A program made the position numbers and the translations under genes. From Paralvinella palmiformis (taxonomy: Eukaryota; Annelida; Polychaeta; Terebellida; Alvinellidae): 64,000 nt of DNA. Below, in pieces: positions 27,978-43,372 of this stretch (its first letter is position 1; each line of letters begins with the position of its first letter). Below the pieces are notes generated by a model that had not been told where the DNA came from, searched no databases, and saw only the letters and a list, made by a program, of their open reading frames with translations. Location: assembly GCA_025642065.1 (NCBI GenBank), contig JAODUP010000308.1:1-64000 (forward strand). The letters are read 5' to 3'.

Positions 27978-30900
27978 ATAACAATATCAGTACATCATCA
28001 TCAATGCGAATTCATCTTCTGTCAAACAATATGCAGACAATATAGTAAACTTATATTAAGAGGTCACTTCTTACTCGTCTTCAGGTGGCCTTCTGAAGTA
28101 GGTTCTGCACATGCACACGCATACACACACACAAAGCTCTTTAAATCTCAACAGTCAATGCAATATGATTGTTCTTGGAGCAGAAATATTTAAATATTTC
28201 TCTGAATATATAACCATAAATTGATAAAGTGTACATCTAATCGTGTTACTGGGTGAAAATAAGTGTACTTGCCGAACTGGTACTAGGCAAGAGTCTTGTA
28301 TCAAAATACAGTCTCAATATGGTGCCATCCAAGTGGAAATATGTTTTCAGCAAAACACATTTCATACCTAAATATTTCACAAACATCTATCCTGGTATCA
28401 ATAGTTTTACCAATGGCACTCTCACCTCTATGACGAACCTATCCACTTGTCCTTTACCAAAACGTTTCTTCCGTTCCTTGCCAGAGGGGCACAAAGATTT
28501 ATGCGAAGTTGCAGCATCTTGTCCATAAAGCACCACATAAACATCAGCATCAGTACCGGCACTGCCGATGTTACTCGTGTAGGTCGTAATCTCATAAGGA
28601 ATACCTGGCAGCAGTAAAGAATATAGAAAATAACGGGTAAATATTTGTCAACAAATGCTTACCTTTAAACTAGTAATATGTATTATACACATAAAGATTT
28701 AAACAAATATTATATTTGAATTCGACAAACACAAAATTATTAATATACCCATTGACCAAAATATCAACACAAAAAACAATGTCATGAAATGTTATGATAC
28801 ACTCTCGATAAACTTAGCCAAATTAATTAACATCACTTAGCACCCGAACAAGACAAGCAGCAAATCGTAATTTATCATGGAAATAATTATTGCCTAAAAA
28901 TTTTCATTTTCTCTCATTCCCAGTTCATGTCAAGATATTAACCATATTATTCTTAAAGAATTGTTAACAAAATACCTTTTAAACTGATTCAAATATAATT
29001 CCAATTATATATTTATATTTCTGATAATATTTACTTAGAGCTATTTGTGTCTGTGGCATGTAGTACATGGAGTGTAGACTAAACCAGACAATAACAAACT
29101 TCACATGACAAAAAGATTGAGTGATGTCCATTTAGAAGTTATTATAATGGATTCCAGATATGATGATGATGATTGTTGTTTCATGGCCACTTTTGTGCAC
29201 ATGATGGGCTAAATGAGCTGAGTGGCCTCCAAAGTTAATGAAGTGAAATCAAATATGAAACACCATTCAGATATGTACATGGCAAGATTCGAACTCGGGC
29301 AGTAGTGATCTGTGACCCAACACGCTACCAGTTAGACCACAGAGGCGCCCGGATTCCAGAGATGCACCTGACACAAAAGCACCAAAGGACAGTGAATCCA
29401 TTCACCTTAGAAGTTGAGACAATTCTTTTTGAGGCAACTTCTGATCAGCTAATTGGTTTAAGAAATTAAGGCTACTCTTACCCTGTGGTGCTTGATGTTT
29501 TTACTGTCTAAAGTTTTCCCAACCAAAATATATAGTCATGTGACACTGCATGACAACATGCACTGTAAAAACTTGTAGTGGGTTTACTTTTGATTTGTTC
29601 ACAGTGACTGTGATTATGTACAAAATATAACATGTCTTAATTTTGTCGGTGATTATATTCTATAGAAATAGGATATGTTAGTGCGCTGGTAGCCATTGGT
29701 GGTTATTTCGTCAAGTATTTTTTCCCCTTGGGTGTTCCTCTTGGCTAAGACAAATAGCCCTTTTTCTACTATATTCTAGGATTATTTCTTAAACTTATAC
29801 ATCATGAACATATATGCCAATTCCCATGTACCTTTATCAAACAGCTCACATCAAACAATACCCGATTCATGACGAAGGTGAAGACAGGGGTACTTCAATC
29901 TCAAAGCTCAAGACAAAGTAGGTACCTCCAAATTAACCCAAATTTGGAAGTAAGCCCAATCTTACAGATCACAGGTGGAACAGATATCACAGAACAATGT
30001 CGGATAGCTAACAAAAGACTTCGTCTCAGCTCTCATTATCTGAGCATTGAGACAGGCCGATGGTCCCGCATACCATTAGAACACGGGTTATGCCAGTGCC
30101 AAACAGGAATACAAACTGAAGAACATGCCTTGCTGAGGTGCTGCCCTATATTACAAATATTACGAGAATAATTGAACATGCAATGTAACTCTGGGCATGA
30201 ACCCTTTTCAATAGCAGTTATATGAACTTATCTGTGACAGCTGAATGCTGCCTTTTGATAATGAATTTATACAGGACATAATCCTGATTATACCCATGAA
30301 CATTTATACTTCCTGATATACTGTGTTATTATATAATATATTAAATTTCCTCATCCATGTATGATATATGTACATATCATGTCAATACACTACTACCACT
30401 ATCTTTATAAGTAGTCTACATTTACAGATTTAGGATTAAAAATAAAATTTAAGTATCTCCACAATTTTTAACTAAGTGAGATATGTAGTCTTTGGAGTTT
30501 GGGGTTGGAATTATGTAAAACGAATGATAACATTCCAATAAATGTTTGAAAAAGTGGCAGCCAATGACTTGTATAAAGCATTTTGTAAATTCACGTACAG
30601 TCAGACTCCATTAATCCGACAAGGCTTGTCACATGATAATATGTCGGATAAACGAGAATGTCGGAATATCAAGTCAGTGACATACCGGTAATCTGTGTCA
30701 CACATTTTTAGATCGATCATAACACTATCATAATGTAGTATGACATCATACCATGATTTGGCAACATCGAAATCAGCCATTTCTTGGGCCCCAAACATCA
30801 CATTATAAAATGTTTGTTACTATTATACATTTAAGAATGAAAACGACTGCAATAATACAACATCATATGATATGTAAATGTATGTAATATGAATTGATGA

Positions 30901-33307
30901 TATGGATTACAATTGTAATAAGTGCAAACCCTAATAATGCACTCAAAACATTGAATAAATAAAAAAATTAAAAATAACTGTTTGTTGTCTTATCCCTACA
31001 GTGCCCGATAACACCTTATCAAGAGTTTGATCTTATATAATAATACTATTTTAGCACGCAGTATACAGTGCCATATTATAATACACACGCAGAAAAACAC
31101 TTACAAGGCATATACTCCTCCGTGGCCATGTCCTGGGGATATAACTCGACCTCAATCTTTCCGTCATCACGATTCTTGGCCAGCCATCGTCCGCACATAA
31201 AGTACCACTTCTTACCCAGTGAGGGACAGTCAATCTCAACACGATCCAAATGCCAGTCACATGATGTACCACTATTGTCATGTCCAATCCTGAAGATGGA
31301 ATGTTATTAGTCATGTAATATCAGCCATTGTGACCTTGGCATCAGTGCGAGGATGGTTCTCCTGTATTCACTTCACATATTTTCTTGTACTAAATAATTT
31401 ATTGCCAACTTTATTGATATTTGAGAAGACTCACTATAATTAGTTAACGATAAATATAAATCTATGTTAGCCCATAATCAATTGTCTTTTCATCATTTCA
31501 TAGTGTATTTACCGAATCTTCTTCAGCTCTCCAATCTCTATTGCTTCAATCACAAATTCATCAACTTGATTCCTCTCGAACTTGTCACGATTTGTTTTTG
31601 ATGACTTTAAGGTGTTCGTTCCTGTATTAAAAACAATGATCAGTAAATATTGGTAAGCTGTCAACATCTGATAAAGTCTGTGATCGTTTCCATCTGATTT
31701 AAACGGACACACAGAAAATGACATGCCCCAATCTACCAATGACAACAATGAAACGAACATCTCTTTGGTAAACTCACTCGCTCTTTCTCAGTGATTTCCC
31801 ACATAATGTTAACCCACATCCAACTTTTAAACGAGCCCAAACAAACCATTTGCTAATTTTGTATTGGTTTTATGTATGACAGGCTGTAAAAATAAGGCCA
31901 GGTCAAATATCTGGAACAGGAAGTCTCGAGATATAAAACTAGTCTGTGTAGAAAAGGACCATCCCCTCAGAGCAGCTTCTGAATCCAGTACAGACGGGAT
32001 GTTGGCAACGGGATTTGGTTATCCAGTGATTCTCAATCGATGCTTCTGTGAGGTGTATTTTTGTGACATTTGTTTCTCCGCTGAAACACTTCCTGGAATT
32101 ATCGCTAGTCAGGATGGATGAATGTTGTTTAACGACACATCGGCACAATTTAGGCCGTTCAGTGTCCTAGAGACTCGTAGTCAGAGAATAGCTGCTGATG
32201 TAAATGTAGTAAAATGGCAATGGAATACAAGTACACCATGGTCGTAAATATTAATGAACTGATTGTTGTTGTATTTTAATTACCCATCTCAGTAAGATTA
32301 CTAGAATATAATACTGTTGTTGAGGATCATACTCGCATTTATTTAAAACATCAGTGTAAAGTAAACATGGATAACCAAAAAAGTAATTGTGGCTACTTTG
32401 AGAGTATGTTTAAGGACTAGTACATTAGAATGTTTAAGGACTGGTACAAGTATTTTTAAGGACTAGTACAAAACATGGCAGGACTAACTATTTATGAATC
32501 AGCCATTCTAATGGATTACTACGTAACCAACTAAAACTATCAAGAACCCTATTTATAAATACGTCGAATTTATAACAAAACCATTAAAACAGATAATCAT
32601 TTTGTTTTTCAACAAGAAATATTATTCTCCATAAAGTATGTCTCTTTCAGAATATTTGCCTAAGCTAATCTAGAGTCAGTTCAAGTCCCTGTACAAAATA
32701 TCCCAATATACTTCTCCTAAAGCTTACCTGTGTCATCTAGTTCACCAAACAGGACAATGTAAACATTAGCATTAGTGCCAGCTCCCATCTTGTCACTTGT
32801 ATATACATAAACATGGTACGTTGTCATGGCAGCTGGAATAATAACAACATTTTGTGTAACATTGGAAATGATCTACCTCCTTAATTACACAAACATTAAG
32901 TTGCCAAGGAGATATCAACAAAGTCTGTTAGCTAAGTGAGTAGTGTAGAATGATAATCTGTCAGGAGCCAGGTTCGAATTTAGCTAACTTGGTGATGATG
33001 TTTCACTTATTTACTTATTTACTTGTGGACTGTGCATGTGTAGCAGAAATTGTCTATTGGCTAAAGAATATGGAACGTATACATCTTTGAGAGTTGGTGC
33101 TAGTATCAGACTGTACAGGATGTAATCAGTATAATCATTATTAATTCTTATTATATATAAAATAGTGTCATAGTGTGTGTTTGTGTGTGTGTGTGTATGT
33201 CTGTGTGTGTGGTCCCTCCATCCATCTATCCATCCATCCCACCATCTACATGTTACTATGTCTATCTGTCTGTTTGCCTGTCTATCCATCCATTATCCCC
33301 ATTATGT

Positions 33308-33354
<47 letters not shown>

Positions 33355-33601
33355 CAATACAAATACCTGATAATAATTATGTACCTTTCGTTTCTAAAGC
33401 GATCTCATCTCGAACACCAGTGATGTCTTTTGATGACATTTTTCTCATCAACCTTTTGTCTACTGGGACAAGTTCACGAGCAATCTGTCCATCTTCCTTG
33501 TTTGTAGCCAACCACTTCTGACATGGGAAGAAATATCTATGAGAAAAATAAAAACAGATAAGGGATTTAACACATTAAGGTAACGCAGTGAGGGAATGAT
33601 T

Positions 33602-33646
<45 letters not shown>

Positions 33647-34101
33647 ACACATGTAAATTAAAAATAAAATAATCCTGTTATACAGACAAATTTATTTGTG
33701 AAATATAATTTAACTTTACATGTTCACATTATATTCTTTAATGTGGTATAGTTCACTTACCACAAACATTAGCATTATTTGGATAAAAAGATTTATTTTA
33801 AAAGTATGTGGTCTACATCAATTTCTGGAAATTTGTGATGATAATAACAATGTTAACATAATATTATCCTAATATTAATATAACATTTATATAATCAGAT
33901 ATACATACTTTTGTTTGTTTTTAGGATCATCAATTTCTATGTGGTTAAGGAACCAGGCTGCCATACCACCTTTATTATCATGTCGGATCTTGACCTTCTT
34001 TAACTGACCTAGTTCTATAGCTGGCAATGTAAAGATGTCCTCCTGGTATATAGAACAAAGGTCAGTTACATTGGCATGGTATATTATATTGAGTGTGGGG
34101 G

Positions 34102-34141
<40 letters not shown>

Positions 34142-37100
34142 TGTAGTGTTAGGATACAGAAATATGGTGGCATTGGTTCAGAGTACTACAAACCTAAGCA
34201 ACCATAAACCCATACTTTCATAAATCTATACATCCACAAATCTATACATCCACAAATATATACATCCATAAACTGCATACTTAAAAAAATTAAGATATCC
34301 ATAAATCCAGACACCCATAAATCCAGACATCCATAAATCTATGCATCCATAAATCTATACATCCATAATGTTTGACATAGTAATATCTACATATACATTT
34401 AAATGATATCTAATTTAACAAGAAAGGTTGCAGTTAATAGTGATTGCTTGTGGTTCAAACATTTTCCATTTTTGGACAATTATCCAAAATATCTCAACAA
34501 TATCATGCCGAATAAATAAAATAAGTGAGTGAGTGAGTGAGTGAGGTTGAAATTAGTAATACTAGTATTACTGTTAGTAACAATAGCGGCAATAATTATG
34601 AATTATAAAATTATTTTCTTCTGCACTGAAGCACTCACTTAACGAACAGAAATCTGTTAACAGACAACATGTCCTATGAAAAAACACTGTTCACTTTCTC
34701 ACACGTCGTCTGTGTACCATGAAAAACTCCAGTAAAACTGAATATCACAAACTGTGCTTCATTCCATCATCTACTGACCTGTCCTCGTTCGAACTTGTTC
34801 ATATGATTGGAATGTTTCAGCTGAATTTCACCCGTGTCTCCAAACTCGCCCGTAATCTTCAGATATACATTAGCGTCAGTTCCAGCACCCGACACATCAC
34901 CCGTACAGACCTTAATGGAATAACTGATCTCTGTAACATAAACAAAATATAACTAATAATAACATAATAATAAATACAAATTTCTTTAGCACCAATATCC
35001 TTGAAGAGAATTGAGTTCAGTGCGGCATCTAATACAGGAGTTGGGCAATCTCATAGTGAAGGGATGATGCCTTGAGGTTTGGATTGCAATCTATAGGAGT
35101 ATTTGTTTGTTTGTTGTTTGTTTGTGTGTGGGGTGGGGGGGGGGAGTGTGTGTGTGTGGAAGAGAGATGTTTAGAGCACTATAATTAGGGGATGTTTGTA
35201 AACACATTTCTCAGGCACGAGTACCAGGTGTGACCAGCATCCAGGCTAAACAAACCACCCACTTAATTCAATCAGCCATTAACACCACAACTGTAAGCCA
35301 TAACACAATAATAACATGTAAACAATCACATCAGATTGTTATAAATCATCATATCATACCTTGTAAGCCGGTATCTAATGGTGTACCCTTCTCATCAGTA
35401 GGCAACAGTTCTCTCACTATCTTCTTATCTCCCTCATCTCGAGCAAACCATTTGTTGCAGACAAACCAATAGTCTTCTACTTCCGTCGTCTTCTCATGCC
35501 GTTCGTCCTCCACATTTCTCAACAAACGTTTCTGTCTTCTTCCCTGGGGGGATGCTGATGCATTATCGTTGGCCTCGTAACGACTGAATCGTCTCGATGC
35601 AGAACTCGGGCGACGACCTTTACGTGAACGAGCGTCATCATCATCTGAGTCGTAACTGTTTGATTTACCCTGCAATGATCCACGACGTGACGGCCTTCGT
35701 GACTGCATCCCATCGTCATGATAATCGTCATCAGATTCGAATGATGCACTCCTCTTACGGATGCTGGACGTTCTTCTTCGCTGCCTTTCAGTTAAACTCC
35801 TATTGTCATTGTCGTCCTCATCCGAATATCGGCTCGGTTTGCGAGAACCTCGTCGCCGTGACCGTGAATCTTCATCCTCTTCAGAAATGGAAGCATCTCG
35901 TGCATTTGTTCTGGAATTTGTTCCTCGACGACTGAGTTGCCTGTTGGTATAATCATAGTCTTCGTTATCATCGTCAACCGTGTTGCGAGAAATTGTTTTC
36001 ATACTGGACCTTCTCCGTATTAGTCGCCTTTTGGAACTCTTCGCTGGATGGCGCTGGATCAGAATCTACAAGTGAAGGATAGCAATAATTATTATTATTA
36101 TTATCATCGTCAACATCATCATAATCATATTTATTGATATCATTATTCTAGGTGTTGTTAATGTATGACCCTTTAGAGGGCTATTATTCTGTACCATGAT
36201 TTAACTCTTTACATTTAAAAGCATAAATATATTTAATAACGTGCAGAACGATCTGACAACAAACAGGTCATCAAAATTACAATCTCGTGCAGTCTAGAGC
36301 TGGCATAATTTTTGAATATTAGTTTTAAGAATCATATTTTGAGAGACGTAATAAAGTTACATACTTTGCATATGCATGCATCCATCAAATGGCAACAGTT
36401 ATCTGACGGCTTACTTTAAAATGATATTTTTACTCAAACAGCAAGGTTATGACTATGAACCATAGCCATGTCTATGACACGAAAACAGTGAATGGCTCAT
36501 TAAACTCGGGTTGCAATTGTTTTCAATGAATGAGACTGCAATATGGTTATGATTTATAGTTATGATTTATGGTATGATTTGAATCATCCAACCACGCACA
36601 GGTATGACCTGGACTGGAGTTGCACACACAACATGGAGGTTTGTGGTGCACTGCTCTAATTACGGTGCCTAGCACAGTGCCTGAAGTAATGTTACTGCTC
36701 TAAAAGCAATTCTTTGATGGCCAGTAGCTTTTTCAAACAATTATAATAACAATTTGACTTTTATTAGCATTGTTAGTTACTCAATCAATTATATCTTGCA
36801 TGTTACACATAGATTGGTAGAAATATGGTAGTAGTAGTAGTAGTATTTATTTCCAATTTCAATATCAAATAACGTATACATAATGCAATTGTACAAGTAT
36901 ATTACATATAAAGAAATTGGGGGACCAATGTAGCCGAAACTGTCTTGGTAATAAGTTTGCGTTTTCACGGATCACTTTGAGTTGGCCACAACGTATTGTA
37001 ATGTCTTTATCATTTACTAAAATCATAATACTGATAGACTACAACATGGTTCCCACAGCCAAGGAAATATTATTTTCCAGGACATTTCCATGACTTCTCC

Positions 37101-39967
37101 AGGACAAAATTACCATTTTCCAGGACAAAGTATACAAGATTTAAAGGTATTTTATTGATATTTTTATGGTACAGCCTCCTCCTCACCCCTTCTAGCTGTC
37201 TGATCCACCCACTTTTATTTAAATTTTAACTAAAACAGGATATCAAGACTATGTATTGGTAGTCTTTTTCTTCTACAATCGAAGTTTTCTTCTACTGCCA
37301 TCATATTTAGTTCTAAGTGGATTTTTTTCACTGGCAATATTTTTTCTAGGGATTGAAGGACGTTTCCAGGACCTGGAAAATGAATCGGTTATTTTCCAGG
37401 ATGCATATGAACCATGTACAATTAATCTATACTTTAACGTCGACTGAAAACAGCATTTATTGTTGACAATGGCTTCTTTGCGTCACCCACAAGGAAAGGT
37501 GGTGAGAAAGGAAATAATTAAATATAAGCAATATGCATAAGAATATAAATATAATATGAAGCTTTCAGAAAAATATAGGGTAAATTTCCCTTCAATCACT
37601 AGAAACATTCAGGTGCCTAGAAGTGTGGTATAATACACCTACGGTGATACATATATTTTTAAGTACCGTCTAAGTGAAGAAAAAAAAGGAGCTAACCTTA
37701 GAAAACGTAAACAAATTATGAAACGGAAACAGTGACCTGGAGATGCCAAATATTCAGATTTTCAATGTTTTCATTTGAGGCAATAACGTGGATTGCTGCC
37801 GCTGGCTATTAATAACGTGCGGACGTTCGCTGTGGACTAAAACGTTGTATGTTTGATGTTACTGTATGGTTGTAAAAGTGAAATGTCAGTTCTTCAACTG
37901 TCTAGAATGAAAACCTCCAAAAAAGACGGCATAAAAAAGATGACAGAAAATGTAGTCAGGCCAAATAAATGGCCAAGTTTCATCTACTAAAATGTTCTCT
38001 GTGTATAGATGTCTAGATGCTATTTCTTTCCATGGAAGCACACATCATATATTTTTAAGGCAATTATTATTATTTTTTCCTACCTTTTCCAAACACCAGC
38101 CAGCGAATGATCCTTTGCCGTCGTGACCAACACGAATCTTAAGTAGTGGACCAATGTCATCAGCCTCAATCTGATATAGGAAATATAGAATATTAAATGC
38201 AAATAGCACACACACACACACACACACACTCACACACACACACACACACATCAAAGGATTTTTTGGTTTACTGTTCTAAAAACATAAACATCTTATGGAA
38301 TTGTCTCAAACACTCTTGCCAGTTGGCAGTATTCAACATGAAACAATAAACAGGCAAGAAGCAATTGTTCAGGCTGAAATATTAATAAAAAGTTTTTTTC
38401 AGCATGGCTCAGTGAGTATTATCCAGAATGCAACATTCTGAATACTAAATGTGTTTTAGGCTGGTTCAGACTCAATTTCAATCCAGGATTATAATCCAGT
38501 AAATTGCATTTTACAAACACAGTCAACTCAGAATGCCATCAAATGCCATCAAAGGCACATAATGTTGATAATAATATTTCCAGAAAGAGCCCCACCCCGG
38601 ATCCTGGATCAATAGTGGGATGACCACTAACAGTTTATATTCTTCACAGATCCATAAGTGGGAAGATGGTAACAATGCGATTTAAGGCTAAAAGACTGTA
38701 AGTGAGCGAGCTTACCTTAAACTTATCAACTTGACCTCTCTCAAAGTTGTCACTGCGATTACGAAGCGGATACTCCTCAGTTTTACCACTGTCTCCATAC
38801 ATTTGTATGAAGACATTAGCATCAGTACCAGCACTCTTAACATCGGCTGTCCATACTGTCACCTCATAAGGAATCCCTTAACGGAGTAAAAATAAAAACA
38901 CCAAGTCACCTTACCTTATACATGATTCATCAATGCAAACATATTGTTTAATGCCTCCTCATTTTAGGCAGTTGTTATGACACATTCACCAAATCAGGGG
39001 AAGCCAGCTCCATTCCCTATCCCTGTGATGGAGTGAAACTGAATACAAATCTCTCATTTTTAATCGAATCAACTTGAACTCTCTCATAAAACGTCGCGAC
39101 GACTGAAATCACTGATTTTGATGTGCACTAACAATATAAAGATGGTGTGTTGGTTCCAGAACATTAGTGAAAGACACAGATTTATTTCCCCATCAATTTG
39201 TACCATAGATAGAACCAGAATGTTAATCCGTATAATCAGGTAATATGTATATCACCTGAAATTTTCAGATAATACGTGTAGATTAACTGTAACATACGTA
39301 CATACATACATACATATATGGCCCTTAAAGAAAAACTCGGCACATTTAGCCTACCTTGTGCAGAAAAGTGGCCATAAAACATCAATCATCATCATCCTTT
39401 AACAAAAACTACCCATCACAGTCATATTTCAAAAATATGGAATAGCATTTTAAAGCAAAGAAACCCGAGGTAAGTACTAATGTAAAGTGTGGCATTCATC
39501 GAAGGCAAACAATGAATAAAACGATACAAATTAGTTAACAAGCTGGTTTCTGCATCCATATGTATATAGAATGAAGAGAACATGACTCTTTAGAGCAGTA
39601 TAGTAATATTGGTATCACATAAATACATCTGGCTGTGTGAGAACAGAAGAACATTTATGACAAATAGTGGAAGAATTCACAGATGCGGAGAGAACCAAAA
39701 CATGGTACCACCTTAAGTGGACTAGCGTCTGATGTAACTCATCGAAGTACCTAACAGTATTTCAAGATAGATTATACAAAATGGTGCTTCTATTTATTTC
39801 CTATAGGCACCATATGTAAGGATATCTATCTGGTACTATTTCTCAATAGCAGATAGATTAATCTTAACATTCATCATATCATCCAGGCCTCATCCCTTAG
39901 GTTTGACCTGGATGACATGACACAAGAGAGATAAATCCATCTGAGATGAAAATAGAATTGAATTGTG

Positions 39968-40024
<57 letters not shown>

Positions 40025-40239
40025 ACAATGAGGACATACACTGACGACATGGTATCACTCAATTTAAAAAACAAAATTGGGGCAGACAGCAAGGTTGTAA
40101 TGCCCTAAACATTCTGAAACATCTAACTAGCAAAAGATTTAAATTTAATTGCACATCTCTGTGGTCAACTTATAACATTATCTATGATCTACAAACCCCA
40201 GTCACTGCATTATAGTAGAGCCAGACTAGACACGCACTT

Positions 40240-40271
<32 letters not shown>

Positions 40272-41280
40272 TATTTCAATGGTGAGTTAAAAGTACATTT
40301 TTCATAAAGTACTCATTTATAACTCAATCAACAAGAAGAATCTGGATGAGTAAAGAATAAGTCAACCAAATAAATATAATCTGTACTCAGTGAAGAGCAA
40401 AAATTAAGAAGAATGACTCTAGGATCGACTTACTTATAGAACCTTTCTCGACGTGACTTGGCTCCAGTTCGATCTCCGTTTTACCGTCATCCTGATTTTT
40501 ATCCAACCAACGATGACAAGCAAATTCATATTTAGTACCATAAGATGGCACATTAATGGACACTTTGTCAAGGAACCATCCTGATCCGGGATTCTTGCCA
40601 TCATGACCTATACGGATCTTCTGGATCTGCACAGGAACATACAATAACACAATATGTTTAACAGTGTACTTCTTTCTCTCTTCTCTCTCTCTCTCTCTCT
40701 ATCTGTGTGTGTGTGTGTGAGTAAATTAATTCAGTTAATTATGTAGAAATGTTTATCATAATTTAAATCTTCATTTCCCTTTGATTCGCCTATTCTATTT
40801 ATTTGTTTATTTACCACACCTTTCCTATATCTGTAGCTTCCAGCTTAAACAGATCTGTACGACCTCGTTCAAATTTGTTCTTCGTGTTATCAGAGCTACG
40901 CAGCTGGAGGATGCCACTGTCACCTTTATCACCAAATATCTTAAGATAAACATTAGCATCTGTGCCAGCCTGTGAGGTGTCTCCCGTCTTTATTGATACG
41001 TGATATGATGTTGCTGAAAGAAGACACATTGTGGTGAAGAGATGACATAATTGGTTAATATTCTAAACAAGGTCACCTTTGCTATACCAGCTACTACACT
41101 ACCAGTCACTGTACTATTCACTATTTTACTGTACTAACTACACTACTACCATATTGCCAACTACTGTACTGAGAACCAGTATACTAGGGTAAAGGCTCGT
41201 AATTTTGATCAGCTTCTAAATTCGATCATTTTAAACTTTTGTTTCTTTTTAAATAAATCAATAAAATAATTAAAAACATT

Positions 41281-41334
<54 letters not shown>

Positions 41335-42188
41335 GGTACTTGAAAAGACAGTCATAACCTAAAAATATTACTCTAATTACAATACACAAATTACTGATGA
41401 ATTACCAGTTTTTGTGTGAAGTTTAAAGAGCTGAATGACATTTTGACAGAAGGCCACCAGCGATTTACGTACAGAAAGCTGAAGATAAGATAAAACTTTT
41501 ATGTTTCAATCAATGTAGTTACATTCTTCTAATCCTTGTGTGCCAGAAAATCATCATTTTGAACATAAAATAATAGATTTTATCATGATATTAAGAGAAA
41601 GACAATGATCGAGGTTACACGCCCACTTTATGAAAGGATGCTGTACAAATCCGATTACATGATTAGGCCAATTTTCATGATGATCGAAGTTATATTATCG
41701 TGTGATCGAATTTGCCAGCATCCTGATTGAAATTACAGTCCTCAGCTTTCTGAACTATACCAATAACTGGGCTATATTCTTAATGTTTTATGCAGCAGGC
41801 AACAGGTGCTTATGAAAGTGAGACTGATGTCAATTAATTGAGGTGGTGGAATCGCCCAATTAGAATGCAGAATATTGCAGTAGCCGCATTCAAAGACTGA
41901 GGTGATCGAAATTACAAGCCTTTCCCCTACCAATTACTGCAGTAGTAATAGTAGTAGTAGTAGAAGTATAATAATAATGTAGATTTAATCAAATACTTTA
42001 CCATTAGGAGCTATTCAAGGTTTGTGTCACCTGAGTTTTGTGGATAACTTTCTAAATTGGTAGAGAGTGTAGTTCTTGAAGAATTGTGATTATATGATCA
42101 TAGTTACTACAACAACAACAATAATAATAATGTTTATTGAATAAAATACCTTTACTAACAGGTGCCATTCAAAGATGCTGTACAGTGA

Positions 42189-42239
<51 letters not shown>

Positions 42240-42589
42240 CTCATCATAGTCCATTCTTTGACATGGTGAGGTGGCTGGTATATAATATAGCCGAAATATT
42301 AATTTTTTTCTTTTATCAGAAAGGAACAGACAATGATGATGACAACCTCAGTGACCCAGAGAGCTATGCCATCAGGAGCTCTGACTTCTATCAGGGAGAC
42401 CCAAACTGGACTGGTCGGTGGTAGAGGCTACACTGATATATGGACTGAGGATGAAGTAACCCTAACAGAAAGCTTGAATGCTGAAGTCAGCGATATTGAG
42501 CCACACAGCGGAGGCTCTAAATCCTATTAGACCACAATACCCTCATCAACAACTAATATAACAACATTAGCCGACAAGAAATTGAAAAG

Positions 42590-42648
<59 letters not shown>

Positions 42649-42889
42649 CCCAGCAAGAGATTTGAATGATAATCAATATTTGATTAGTGAAGGAAACCTT
42701 GAATAGGTGATGTTTTTTAAATGATTTTCTAGCGATGACACATTTCTAACATCTATTGTTTTATATAGTACTCTGTATAATTTGACTAAATTACCCTCTG
42801 GCTCGAGCTGAGACATGGATTAGTTTGTACAAGATGTACAGACTGCCAACTACTAACTGATAAACTATAATTATTACTTAGCATTCCAC

Positions 42890-42934
<45 letters not shown>

Positions 42935-43318
42935 GTACTACATTATAGTAATACTACTCACTTTAGTATTACAGCATTATACGATTACATCACAGTACTC
43001 ACTATTAAGCATCTGTGATCCAGAAGCTGAGATCTCTCTGATTATCAAGCCATCGTCTTCTTTAACATCAAGCCATCTGATGGGGATATCAGAAGTTAAT
43101 TATTAGCATGTGCATGTGTACACACACACACACACACACATTAATAATAGTGAAATGTTATAAATGTTTTTGATGCCATTTTTCATGAAGTTCCTCTTTT
43201 ACAATATTATCTTTATGATGCTTTATTAATTTCTATTAGGTTTATCTTCCTTCACCTTCATGGGCCAAATATTAATAAATAAACAAAGCAGACTTCACCC
43301 CACCTCTCTCTCTCTCTC

Positions 43319-43372
<54 letters not shown>

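Noticed and set aside
35597..35952. Plus-strand ORFs opposite exon 19
   Set aside because: They are antisense shadows of the Arg/Ser/Asp-rich coding exon.
42137..42424. Plus-strand ORF with a Tyr-Ile repeat
   Set aside because: Its first part is a (TA)n array; only the downstream 42319-42530 block is worth attention and is listed separately.
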